This document shows positions 51,371 to 62,863 of a stretch of 64,000 nt of DNA, piece by piece. Origin of the DNA: Climacteris rufus (Eukaryota; Chordata; Aves; Passeriformes; Climacteridae); assembly GCA_013398175.1 (NCBI GenBank), contig VZRZ01008555.1, positions 2,698,492 to 2,762,491 on the forward strand, given 5' to 3'. Positions within the stretch are counted from its first letter, which is position 1; the number at the start of each line of letters is the position of its first letter. The notes beneath the pieces were generated by a model. That model did not search any database. It had not been told where the DNA came from and saw only the letters and a list, made by a program, of their open reading frames with translations. The position numbers and the translations under genes are program-made.

Positions 51371-51829
51371 AGAATCATAGAATGATAATATCTCTGCTAG
51401 AAGAGGACTGAATTCTATGATTCTATGATAAAACAATTTAGATTTAAAAATACCCTTAAGATCACCAAATCCAATCGTTAACCTAACACTGCCATGTTCA
51501 CCACAAACAGTGTACCAAAAAGCTATATTCACGTGTTTTTCAAACACTACCCTGGGTACCTTGCTCCAATGGCTAACAACATTTTCAGCAAATATCTTTT
51601 CCTAATACCCAATCTAAACCTCCTGTGTGGAACCTCAGGCCATTTCCTCTTGTCCTGTCACTTTTTGGGAGAAGAGGCCTACCCCCACCTGGTTACAACC
51701 TCCTTTCAGACAGTTGAAGAGAGTGATAAGGTGCCCCACTGAGCTTCCTTTTCTTCAGGCTAAACAACTCCAGCTCTTTCAGCTTCTCCTCATAGGACTT
51801 GTGCCCTAGTCCTTTCACCAGCTTCATAG
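51371..51829 (-). mobile_element. CR1 LINE 3' fragment with rearranged tail
   Basis: The minus-strand body runs from about 51431 to 51829, with the words ACCAAATCCAATCGTTAACC, TTTTCCTAATACCCAATCTA, CCATTTCCTCTTGTCCTGTC and TCAGCTTCTCCTCATAGGAC, i.e. the ORF2 C-terminus and 3' end of a CR1 subfamily different from the 24-kb one. The tail zone is odd. AGAATCATAGAAT (51371-51383) in the expected orientation is followed after 27 bp by ATTCTATGATTCTATGAT (from 51411) in the opposite orientation. The two 13-mers can form a hairpin. Confidence 0.85.
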
Positions 51830-53504
51830 CCACTAGCAAAAACAATAGACAGAAAGAGACAATGAGAATGAGCAGATTGATAGCTCTACATCGGCAGAGC
51901 CCTCGAAGCCAAACCCCAGTTATTCACAATACCTGTGATGCTATTAACACCATCTGCAGTGACCAGATGAATACAGATGACTGAGTTAAGAGATCAATTT
52001 CAAATACATCTCTCTTTGTTTTCTGTCAGCATCCAATTATTTTCTACCCTAGTCTGACAGTGTTTTCAGTAATAATAAAACTATCATAGGGAATGAGCAT
52101 TTATCAGCATTCACACTAATTTGAGATCTTTATCACAATTAAGTTTTGTGAATTGAATCATATTCCTTCAGCTAGTTCTACGTGATATTATGTCAATTAT
52201 AGTAATATAGGTGTCAATTTTTAAAAAATATTTTTAAACAAATCTTCTTTTATTTTCTGTGCTTTTTAAGTGCCTTCTTAATACACCCAAGTGGAATTAT
52301 CATAGAAATCCATGGAAATATTGTGATGATATGATGTATGGTAAAAACATGCTCAAGTAATTTCTGGGTATTATATTTTTGCAAACTAATCTCTTGCATC
52401 ATAAAGGGAGCAATTTTCACCTTTTTTATACAGGAAAATATTACACACAAGAAATGTGATATAAGATCTGAATTAAATTTTCTCTTTTATGAAGGATCCA
52501 ACTAGCTTTGTTTTGTCAGTGTCTCCTAACCAATGTGTTTGAAAGGAAAATTCAAACCTAATATATTGTTCTTTTGTAGACTTGATAATGTTTGGCCCTC
52601 AACTTTGAAAACAACACCATTTTACGGTAAAAAAAACGTTTCCAACAGTGATACATTTAAAGTGATGTTGAAGTATCTCAAAAATACTTGGCATTACCTA
52701 AGCTCTGCTCCAATTAAAGTGAAAAGATGCATTAACACCACCTCCAACATATGCCGAATAGAGCCAGCAAGCCTCATTTTTCAAAATTTTATGCAGACGT
52801 TATGAGTTTAAAAAGTACCTTTGAAAAAAGTAAAAATGAATATTGCCTGGTCTCGCAATTGCTCTGCAGACTGAACCAAGTAGGATTATTTCTGACTTTT
52901 GCCACATCACCAATACCAAAATACTTTACAAGCACTTTTTCAACTCATTAACTTTATGCAGCTCCATTACACTGAAGAAGATTGTACAACTCCTAGTGAT
53001 GAAGACAGAATTTAGCCCAGCAACTAAAGCGAAGTTTTAACATCATTATGTTGATGTGAAAAACAGCAGAGTATCTTGCACAACCCCCCCTTTAATAAAA
53101 TTGTGTGTGTTCCCCTGAAGCAGATTAGCTCCAAGTATTCAAAGAGATAAAATTTACTGGCAAAAGTGTGGTTGTAGAAATTTCTCTGTTATTTCTCTCT
53201 GTGAACAGAATTTCTCTTTACATTAGGAAGACCTACTTACACATCATGGAATGAAAAAGGTACACATTATATTGTACTTGAAAATATTTGTTCATTGTTT
53301 TCAGAGCAATGGTACTATACTTAAGAACATGTTACAAGGGCCATAATGTGCCACACAGGATTCAATGTGTTATCTTCCTCTCACCAGCAGTCTGAGTGTA
53401 GCCCAAGCTGTACATACCTCCCTGTGGCAAAGACCCGAAGATGTGTTGTGCAACTTCTCTACCAGAGTCTAGAAGTGGACACCATATTAACATGTGATCA
53501 TCTT
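51830..53504. other. Gene-free AT-rich stretch
   Basis: Short ORFs only (90 aa at 52533-52805, plus), with no repeat or RNA gene seen. Confidence 0.45.
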
Positions 53505-54565
53505 TGTACAGGGTTTTTGTGACAAAGTTACGTCTTTTCCAACCTTAATGGTTCTCTGAACAGAGCCAATACCCACTGGCTCCAAGACAGACCCACTTCT
53601 GGCCAAGACTGACCCCATCAGTGATGGTGATGACACCTGTGAGATAATGTAGCTAACAACACCCAGAGAAAGGAGTGAGAATATGTGAGACAAACAGCTC
53701 TGCAGACATCAAGGTTGGTGAAGGAGGAGGATGAGCAGCTACTCTAGGCATCAGAGCAGAGATACCCCTGCAGCTCGTGGTCAGGCAGCTGTGCCCCTCA
53801 TGTCTCCATGGAGGTTCACAGAGGAGGAGAGATCCACCTGCAGCCTGTGGAAGACCCCACACTGGAGCAAGGAAATGCCCAAAAGAGGCTGTGACCCTGT
53901 GGGAAGCCCACACTAGAGCAGGGTCCTGGCAGTATCCCCTTGGAGACAGAAGGCCACACTGGAGCAGGTTTGCTGGCAGAAACCCGTGGGAGAGCCACAC
54001 TGGAGCAGCCTGTTCCTGGAGAAATGCACCCTGTGGAAGGGACTCACACTGGAGCAGTTCATGAAGAATTGTAACCCATGGGAAAGACTCATGTTGGAGA
54101 AGTTTGTAGAGAACTGTCTCCTGTGGGAGGGACCCCATGCTGGAGCAGAAAAATCGTGTGAGGAGTCCTCTCACTGAGGAGGAGAGAGCATCAGAGACAA
54201 TGTGGCAAAATTACCACAGTCCCCATTTCCCTTTCTCCTGTGCCACTGGGATGGAGGAGGTAGAGAAAATCATAAATTAAGCCTGGGGGGAAAGGAGGGG
54301 TGTGAAGCATTCACTATGACAACATTTGTATTCAGAGCAAGAAGGCCTACTTCTCAGGAAGTGGATTTGGACATAGAAGTAGACAATAAATCTTTTCCTT
54401 AGCTTCTGTGCATGGCCTTTGCTTTTGGTTTATTAAATTGCCTTTATCTTGACCCACAAGTTTTGTTCATCTTATTTTCTCACACCCACCCTCATCCTGC
54501 TGAGGCGGGAAGCAATACAGCAGCTTGGTGTACACCTGGCAGCCAACTAAGGTCAACCCACTGCA
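53505..54565 (+). mobile_element. Solo LTR, about 1.06 kb, avian ERVL-like, with internal 45-bp repeats
   Basis: The element starts TGTACAGGGTTTTTGTGACA at 53505 and ends GGTCAACCCACTGCA at 54565. In order it has CAGAGCCAATACCCACTGGC, GACCCCATCAGTGATGGTGA, GAGTGAGAATATGTGAGAC, and a run of degenerate units of about 45 bp (53859-54147), each carrying CACACTGGAGCAG or a variant. Then come GAGTCCTCTCACTGAGGAGG, the polyadenylation signal AATAAA at 54385-54390 and a U5 end (TATCTTGACCCAC..AGCAGCTTGGTGTACACCTG) shared with the 25.3-kb LTR. I recognise this order from avian LTRs. No retroviral genes flank it. Several overlapping ORFs here, on both strands, are by-products of the 45-bp repeats. Confidence 0.87.
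53859..54147 (+). repeat. Degenerate 40-50-bp tandem units inside the LTR
   Basis: The core CACACTGGAGCAG (or a variant) recurs seven times, about every 40 to 50 bp, the last intervals being close to 45. A shared GTGGGA.GGACTCACAC block precedes it in several units. Since 45 is a multiple of three, the frames stay open, which explains the 173-aa minus-strand ORF (53653-54174) and several plus-strand ORFs. Confidence 0.85.
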
Positions 54566-55217
54566 ACATATTAATCTTTTGATGAGATAGTTCCTGCTCT
54601 TTGGGACTGGTTCATTTTTCAGTGAGTGATGAAAAGAAAATCCTATCATACAGTTTTAAAGAACCATTAATGAAGTATTGCATAATTCTTCTTATCCTCA
54701 CACACAGACTACATCACACATTACAGAAATTTAAGAATCTTGGTGTTATGAGACACAATTCTTGTCACAGCAACCTCTTTTGACTACATATTTTGCTGTG
54801 ACACAATTTCTAAGTTTATTTTAGTCCCTTTCTTCCAGGTAAACAGCAGTATTCAGAAAATATTACACTTTCTACTTTTGAAGTTCAAGGGATTCAAGCA
54901 TACACTTTCAATTAGGAGGAGAAAAAAAGATCAAACCAAATGAGTTTTTAAAGACTTTAGAGCATACTTCCTCATGTACCAGGAGATTATTCTGTGCTTT
55001 GCACATTTGGTGCAGCCTCCTGCCATATCAGACAAAGGTACTGACCTCAACTGAATCCCATGGAGCCGAAGTGTAGCTCAGATACACTGATAATGCTGGA
55101 TTTTATAGGTTCCAGGGATTTTCTTCCCCCTCTTCTCCCTTTGTGTGTGCCAGTGGTCCCCTGCTTCCTGTCTCCAGCTGATAGTAGTACGATGGTGGAG
55201 GGTCAGGGAGAAGGCGA
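54566..55217. other. Gene-free stretch
   Basis: Nothing is recognised in this interval. Confidence 0.45.
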
Positions 55218-55244
55218 GGGGGTGGCTGGGGGTGGGGGTCTGGG
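55218..55244 (+). other. G-quadruplex motif
   Basis: Four G-runs with short loops are present: five G at 55218-55222, five at 55228-55232, five at 55234-55238 and three at 55242-55244 (loops of 5, 1 and 3 bases). This meets the usual sequence rule for a stable intramolecular quadruplex on the plus strand. No gene start is apparent next to it. Confidence 0.8.
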
Positions 55245-56534
55245 AGTGTCTGACAACTGAAACAGATGATGCCGCACACCACCTATGTAAACAGAAATAG
55301 GCGCTAGGGCTGATGGAGCACACAGATATGACCCTGCCCATAGAGCCGCTGAGTCTAGACTCCAGATGTGTTCTCACTGTTACCAGGCCAATTCAGATCC
55401 AACTGGTAAATATTTCTACCAGATGACTGGCCTCAGTTACAGAAATGAGGACAAAGGACAAAAATAGGCAGAAAATGAGTACTGGGTATTATTGGTGCTT
55501 AGAAAAAATATTCTGCATAGTTTTGGAGATGTTAAGGGGCAATTATTTAAATAGATCATATACATTCTTTTATTTTCTTACCATGTTCAGCTGAAAAAGT
55601 TCCAAGGCAAACTGAAGGCTATTTAGGCAAATTAGTCACTTAAAATGAACTGAAACAGAGGTCTGTAAATGATAAAATAAAATTTATAATAGGACTTTAC
55701 CATATGGACATAAAGAAATGAGGGAAAACCATAGTGTTGATAACCTCAGGCTGGTAAATACCAGTTTATTGGGAAGTGAGTGTTATGTGATTTATTTACA
55801 GAAATGAGTGATTATAGAACAAGGACACTCCACAGAAACAAATTCATGACAGAAACCCCTGTCTGCTAGTGTTTCATCACCCCATATGTAAGACTTTGAC
55901 TCCTGGTCCATGTGGTGTTCAGAACACTGTAAAGTGTGTTAATTAAGCAACAACTGAGCACCACTGATGAAATCAAGGCTCTGACAAGTTTTAAGAGGTT
56001 ACTGGTTTACATCTGCCTCAGACAACCAGAGGAAAACAGAACCCTGCAGTGATCTGAGATCTTTTCTTCTGTCTTCGTCATATATGGTATCATGCCACAT
56101 AACCACAGGCTAAAGATTTGTCTTCGCAGAGAGCTGCAGTCCTAGACAGTGTTTGCTAAGGGATTGTAAGCACAGGAGATTATCTATATCCTTTACGAAG
56201 ACATTTGCAACTTGCACGAATATTATAAGGTCCTCTGCTTGAATCACATGTTTGCAAGACGACTGCCAATAAGTGATTTCAGCAGGAGATGTGAACACAA
56301 GAAGACACATGGCTTTAAATGGTCACTTTCACGAACTGACAAAAGTAGGAGTCCTGCTTTTCACGCTTTGGGTGAGCCTTCCTGAGATTACTTGTCTGGC
56401 TGACAAACAGGACAAAAATCACAGTACATCAATGGAGGTAAGATACAGAGTTTCAGATATAAAAGAAAATTAATAAACAAAAGTGGTTTTCTAATTTTCT
56501 TTCATATAGTCAGAAGTTTCTATGACTATTTTTT
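55245..56534. other. Gene-free stretch
   Basis: Short ORFs only (up to 66 aa), and nothing recognised. Confidence 0.45.
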
Positions 56535-57119
56535 AAAGGTGCTTATCCCGGATGCTCTCGAGGTAGCGACAACACCTCTATGCGAGCGGAATCCCTGCTG
56601 AGATGAGTTGCAATGGTTTTATAACTCTCCCAAAGGACAGAGTTCTGGCTACCGCAGATAACCTGTTTCTGCTGGCTCCTCTAGGACGAGAGTTTCCCCA
56701 GGCATGGTGTGGTAGCGCCGACGAGAATAAAAGGCTACACAGAGGGCTCTTCTCTGGGATAACAGCCAATTTATTGTGAGTCCAGTGTTGCGTTCTGAAG
56801 GTCCAGAGATACCCAGGAGTAACCCAGAAGAAAGAGCAAGGAGGAAGCCCTGCAGGGCTCTTTTAAAGAGAAGTGGGACCAGGAAACACCCAATGGGAAA
56901 CCGCATAGTTCAAAGCGACCAGTGGAGGGGAACTTTCCAGGGCATAGCCATATATCTAAGATATGGGTACAGGTAACACAAGGGAAATACGGGATTTTAC
57001 CACAGCTCAGGCAGAGGGTTCAGATATTGGAGGAAAAAGGCTGAGGGCTTTGCCTTGGCTTTCTTTCCACCAAAACCTGAAGCTCAAAAGCAGCAGCTTC
57101 TGCCAAGTGTGCTGCTACA
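56535..57119 (-). mobile_element. LTR (plus possible U5/leader), younger copy of the 46.7-kb family
   Basis: On the minus strand the element starts at 57119 with TGTAGCAGCACACTTGGCAG. U3 shows GCTGTGGTAAAATCCCGTAT and CCCATTGGGTGTTTCCTGGT. A TATA-like TTTAAAA lies at 56861-56867, and the polyadenylation signal AATAAA at 56770-56775 is followed by TTGGCTGTTATCCC. Beyond this are CpG-rich words (TCGTCGGCGCTACC, TCGCTACCTCGAGAGCATCC) down to about 56535. The 3' boundary is uncertain: the LTR may end near 56707 or run to about 56535. No retroviral genes are attached. Many intact CpGs suggest that this is the youngest mobile element in the window. Class (gamma/ERV1-like or other) is not established. 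Confidence 0.85.
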
Positions 57120-59144
57120 GTTTTTATATTGCTTTGTAAACCATTTATTAGACTAAAGATGTCTCTTGGCATGACTCATACTGAACATGTTGGTGAGAAA
57201 TGTATAACCTCAGCCTTGCAACAGAGTATTTTGGGGGTGTTTTTTCCTCACCCCAGTAATTGATGGCCAAATACTATTATGACACATATATACTTGTATG
57301 CAAAAAGCATCCAGATCAGAAGAGACTGGAGCCATGCTATCTGTAAAAGCAAAGTTAGAAATGGCTCAGCTATTAAAATGATCACATTAAACAAGGAATA
57401 GCTTGGTTCCTCACTTTGGACTCATAAACCAGCAGCAGGAGCTTTGAACTGAAGAAGAAAGGCTCCCTAATCTAAATGTTCTTTGAGAAGACCTTTTAAA
57501 TAGTTAACCTTCTAGTTATGTTATAACTGCAACTTTTTCTGTGCACACCTGTGAAGCCATTACTTTGTGTTCAAGAGACAGAGTGGATTTACTTACTAAT
57601 TGGCTCTCCTTGCACTATGTACCTTTGCTTTTTCTCTTCCCTCTTATCTTCCCTTTGTGTTTGAGGAGCTCTAGCCAAATGTTAAATATTCCTGAGGAGA
57701 AGTTTGCAAGCACAGGTACAAAATGGTTTGGCTGAATACTCGAAGAATATCAGTATATACTCTCTAGTGAGCAGTAGTGTACTGTGAAATTGCTACATTT
57801 AATTGGGTTACAGCTGCTGATCATTTTGTGCAGCTATACTGGGGGTTTACTAACAGATTCTCTCACTTAACGCAGTTTCTTTTCTCAGACCTTTTTACCC
57901 ATGTACAACGGAAAAGAAGCAACAAGACTGACAACATGTGAATCTAGACAGGTGAGACACTGAAACTCTGTACAAAAAACACAGTGTTTCATCCTTCCAG
58001 AGGGAGCATATTCTTAGCATTTATTCACCTAATGGATTGACAACAAGCTTCACAGTACCAAAATAAACAATAAAAAAATGAAACAAATTAGACATTTAAG
58101 GCCTGAGGACACAGAAGACACAATACAATGTTTTGATTTTGGCAGAGAATAAAGAACACTGAGCAGACCATGTAAGAATAAAGGAAAAAAAACAAAAAAA
58201 AAATTTTAGTTTCCTTCACCAGAGGATGCCTTCCCTTCCATCACTGCCCATTCTCAACAGGAGTGACATCTAAGAATTGACCCCATTCTCCACTCCTTTC
58301 TCTCCTGAGAAGAGCTTTTTAAACAGTGGATAGCTCTTTGATCTGCTGGCTTCCTGTAGCTATTCACACCATGGTGATTCAGCAGCTCCACCTCACTGAC
58401 CAGGTCAATGAATGTACGTGAAGCAATATCACATAGCACATAGTATGCCTACACAATACTAAAATATAATAAGAATTCACCTTCCATAACCTGCGTCTCA
58501 GAAAATCTGCTGACTTCCCAGCTTTTCTCCCCATGAATGAATCATCTATTTTTGGCTGACTGGGAGTAGGTGAGTACCTTCATGTCCCAAGAGTATCAAA
58601 CTCTAAGAATGGAATGCCACATCCTATGTTTTATTTATTAAGGGGAATGTTAAATGTTTTCAGCATCGAGATTAATTATCCCAAAGTCGTACACAAACAT
58701 TTTTAATCTAGAACAAAAAGCCTGGAAATTAAAGGATGAGAGAAAAAGAGATAGAAACCTGTGAGCTAATATAAAGCTGAGACAAACAAATGGAAAACAA
58801 CTGACATTTTCAGGTACCATTAATACCTTGCCAAAATATTCAAATTGCCACAAAGGCTACAAATATGGTTACATCAAAAAGTGGCTATAATGTAAGCAGA
58901 TATTCACAACCATTTTTTTCAAGAAAATTCCAACCTAGTATCTGAAGGAAGTGAACTTTGTTGCAAGCTACTACTGATAACCATGATGAAACAAATTTTT
59001 GAAAAACTGCCTGAAATAAACTCATCCATTTTTTTTAGTTCTGCACATAAATATTTGTTTGCCAATACAAATGCATTTTTATACACACATATACTGAGTA
59101 AAGATACTATCGAGACCACGTAAAAGAACTATTGCATATCTGTC
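57120..59144. other. Gene-free AT-rich stretch
   Basis: The interval has short ORFs only, plus a poly-A rich patch at 58183-58204. Nothing else is recognised. Confidence 0.45.
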
Positions 59145-59225
59145 CCATCTTTTCTCTTTCCCTTTTTATTGCCTTTCACTTTTCCTTTGCCTTTCTTTTT
59201 GCCTTTCCCTCTCCCTTTTCCTATT
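59145..59225 (+). repeat. Degenerate pyrimidine tract (CCTTT-type)
   Basis: The tract consists of imperfect TTTGCCTTTC and CCTTTTCC units with occasional G and A. It is low-complexity sequence of the polypyrimidine type. Confidence 0.8.
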
Positions 59226-59654
59226 TTATTTATTTTTAAACAGTCTCATAGTTCTTTATTTATACTTTTAGACTTCAAAACCTCCTTAGACATCCAGTTG
59301 TGTGCTCAGGTACAACATTTAGCTCAATGTTCCTAGCATGTGTATTTTTTTTTTTTTTAGTTTTTATTTAAAAGTGTGTTTAAAAGTTTTCTTCCAACCT
59401 TTGGTCACTGATTGTCATAGGATGTTAGAAGGAATTCACAAAGTAATTGTGCATTTAAGTTTGTGGAAGGGAGAAATATATGCATATATTATTTCATCCA
59501 GACAAAAAAAAATTTAAAAAATCAATGGATATTTATTTCAGCTTAGCTGGTTTCTGTTTGCTAATAAGATCTATTACAGTAGTACTGCATAAGATGATAC
59601 ATGTATATTTGTTTTTAAATGGCTAAGAAATATTTTGATTTTTTTAGAACATTG
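59226..59654. other. AT-rich stretch that may hold the body of a DNA-transposon relic
   Basis: A 16-T run lies near 59345-59360. If the hAT-like terminal repeat at 59655-59689 is real, the rest of that element should lie here, but I recognise neither its second end nor any transposase fragment. Confidence 0.4.
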
Positions 59655-59689
59655 CATTTTCCATGGATTAAAAAGGCTGAGAACCACTG
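59655..59689 (-). mobile_element. Probable hAT-Charlie terminal inverted repeat
   Basis: On the minus strand the sequence reads CAGTGGTTCTCAGCCTTTTT followed by an AATCCATGGA block. The first 12 bases (CAGTGGTTCTCA) match the start of the hAT-Charlie/MER5 terminal repeat. Only one terminus is visible. The partner end and 8-bp target duplication were not found, so the element is incomplete or very old. Confidence 0.5.
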
Positions 59690-60684
59690 CTCCAGAAAAT
59701 CCCCACCAGACTGATGGGTACAATAGAAGGTAATTAATGGCTATATTCATTAGATAGTTAGTATGCAAGGGAGAAAGCCTAAATCAGAAAGTCAATTAAT
59801 TTGTAAGGGAAAAAAAAAAAGACCTCAGAAAGTGTAAGATTTCCAGAGGCAAAACAAAGAAGCCAAGACACTAGCATGAATATTTAGAATGGACCCACAC
59901 AGGAAGTGTCTGAGCAGAAGACGGGAAGAGATGGGAACTCTGTCATTTCTAGTGGAAGTCAGGACAGAGTTTGAGTTCACTGACAAACCAGTCAAATTCA
60001 AGATAAGTTGTCCTGATTCAGAGACAAATCTCTTTGATTCGGGAGAGAACTCATGTAGGGAAAGGATCCTGGTCTACAAGACGTTTCCAGGAAGACTTGA
60101 GCACAAACCTGAGGAATGATCCAAACCATGAAACCAGCTTATAGCAAGAAATGAGGATAGGGACTGCATTTTTTGCTTCCATTTTCTGAGGTTTTTTTTT
60201 ACTAAAACATTACAATTTTATCCTTTATTTTTCAATTAATACAACAATGCTTATAAAACAGGACACAAGTGGCTGTATGGGTGGCTCTACATATACAAAT
60301 TATGCAGTGCTTCCCAAAGGCTGGCAACTGGTAACTTACACTGCTAAATAGCTGACATGATCCCAGTACACCACTAGGCCCATCCAAGAGAATGCCTGGG
60401 CATGGTGTAGGAGTGAGCATGGGCCAAGCACTCCAGTAGGCAGCTGGGATGGGGCCATCCTGTTTGGAAGGTAGGAGAGTTGAACAGTGTGAATACCAAA
60501 TATTTCATTTCAGTTTGCCAGTGAACCACACAACTGACTTGCTTGTATAGATGTAGCCTCTGTGCATGCATGTGCTGTGTTTATCATGGAGTGCTAAAAA
60601 GGCAAAGTATGGAGGGCTAAAACACCAGTATCACAACAAGAAAGAGATCCTTGACTGTTGGAATTCTCGCTAAAATTAGTTTTT
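59690..60684. other. Gene-free stretch
   Basis: Only short ORFs are visible (76 aa at 59889-60119, plus). Nothing is recognised. Confidence 0.45.
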
Positions 60685-61143
60685 CAGAATCACCAAGTAC
60701 ATGAGGTTAGAAGGCCTCTTTGGAGATTGACTGGTCTAATCAAGGGGAATCGAGGAGAGCAGGCTGCTCTGTCCAGCCAATTTTAAATAACTCCAAGGAG
60801 AGAGACTCTGCAACTTCCGTGGACCACCTGTTTCACTGCTCAAAAACCATTATAGCAAAAGAGTTTTTCTAATGTTTAAATTTAATTTCCTTTATTTTAG
60901 TTTGTGTCTACAGCTTCTCATCCTTTAGCTGGATGCCACTGAACATGTCTGGCTCCAAACTGATCAGTTCCAGTTCTCTCAGTTTCTCTTCATACATCAG
61001 ATGCTCCAACTACTTCATCCTGTTCCTGCTCTTTACTGGACTCACTGCAATATTTCCATATCTTTGCTAGGGAACCCAGCAATGGACCCAGCACTCCAGG
61101 TGTGTCTTGCCAGGGTTGAGGAGAGGGGAAGAATCACCTCCAT
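60685..61143 (-). mobile_element. CR1 LINE 3' fragment
   Basis: The degraded 3' end lies near 60685 (CAGAATCACCAAGTACATGA, then GGTTAGAAGGCCTCTTTGGA). The minus-strand body follows in order, with TCATCCTTTAGCTGGATGCC, CTCAGTTTCTCTTCATACAT, CCAGCACTCCAGGTGTGTCT and GGGGAAGAATCACCTCC, the usual order of the avian CR1 C-terminal ORF2 region. Divergence is moderate, the tail is nearly lost, and the copy is inactive. Confidence 0.88.
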
Positions 61144-62863
61144 CAATCTTCTGGGGAAAACATCAAAAGATGAAAAAAGAATATTTCTGAAAAATTATCT
61201 AGTGATTTCTAGATCCTTCCACAGAATTATATCAAAGTGGAAAAAAGCATTAATTCAGTTAACAAGGTGCTTCTAAATCAACTTTATGATCTCCTGTGAT
61301 TTTTTAAGTGTGAATTTTTCTGGTTTAGCACCTGAGACTCCTCACTAGATATCCTACATTCTCATTATAAGAAAAGAATATATAGAGATAAAATTATGAA
61401 TAATAAGGCATAAATTTGAAGTATTGACAAAATTATGCTAGGAGGATGGATACTGATTAAGAGTAGTCCCAAGGGAGAACTTGAAACCACATTCCCACTT
61501 TTCCATCACAATAGTCTATAAAGATCATGGAAACAAGTTATTAATATTTACTACTATGCTGCCTGTAGCAGTCTTAAGCTATGTTAATCTTGATTAGGAC
61601 TTGCATACTTAAAACATGGTTAAGATTGAAGTAAGTGGTACTTATGCATGGTTTTGGTTCACCTTTTCAGTTACTGTTGACAAAACACAGCAGGATGTTC
61701 AGTGTTTTTAAAGCATAAATATTTTTAAGAAGATACATAGATTGCCTCTAGCAGTGTTTGGAGTGATTTAGAAAAAATCTGCAGGCTGAAAATTTGGTGC
61801 ACTGACAAAATCCACTTCTTCTCAACTTTTAATTTGGTACATTTCTTTGGTAATATCAGACTAATGCATTACCACTGGCACATGGTAACTGGAAGGTAAT
61901 TATCCCTGGATGCCATGCTTGTAAGTCTCTGTCTTTACTAGGGGGATTCCATGGTGTTTCCTGCAGCCCTCATAACCTCATAAACCAAATTATACCATCT
62001 ACATAGAGGTCACTCTGACTGTTTTCCACCAGATTTCATCATTCCTAGAATCCAAGTGTGGATAGCAGGAGAATACAGTGTGCTCACAAGTCTTACCTTG
62101 TAGGAAATCACAATGCAAAGAGAACATCACTCCAGCCCTCAGAGCTGAGAGCTACAAATGTAACTCAACATGTGCAACACAAGAAGTAGCAGACCATTAA
62201 ACCCTTATTTGGCTGTGCTGGTATACCCAAGGTTTCCCTGGCAGGTTTCCCAAGGTTTCTCCTTCCTAAATCCACCGGTGTTACTTTTCCATCACAAGCA
62301 GATTTCCTGAAGGGAGGACAAGGAAGAAGATAAGATGTCTAGGACTGAAAACACCATGGAGTGCATCTCTCCCACACAGCATTGGAGTGCACTCAGAGAA
62401 AAGCAATGCTTCAGACACTTTGCTACATCTCCAGAAGTAAATGAAACAGGGCCAAAGACATCATGCATCATTTTAAGTGTTGGTGCATCCCAGGAATGAG
62501 CTTGATCCATGCCTAGCTGGCAACTCCTTTAGGAAATCCCCAGCCATGGCTTAGTGCTAGGGATCATTGTCAGGAGACAGTCCAGCCAGGGCTACAGAGT
62601 TTAGCAATAGGAACACCAGCACTGGACCTGCTTTGTGCCCTAGTACAGACAGAGAAATCATAGCAACATCCAGTCTTTTTCCGCAATGTCAAATATTTAC
62701 GTAAATACTGCAGTGTACTTCAGGTAGTTAAGAGCTTGCAACTTTGAAGTCTTACTATGTAAGCCAAACTCATATATGGGTGAGTACAGGCACAAAGGTA
62801 GATTATTGTTATTGATTTTTCTTAAGCAACTTTCCCTACTTCTCATGCAAATTAAGACAAAAA
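61144..62863. other. Gene-free stretch
   Basis: No ORF over 75 residues and no recognised repeat are present here. Confidence 0.45.

Noticed and set aside
53653..54174. 173-residue minus-strand ORF
   Set aside because: It lies inside an LTR with in-phase 45-bp repeats, on the strand opposite to the LTR's own transcription.
56535..56720. Retroviral primer-binding site downstream of the 57-kb LTR
   Set aside because: The word TCCGGGAT near 56548 resembles part of a tRNA-Pro type site, but the preceding bases do not match and no LTR end (CA) lies directly before it.
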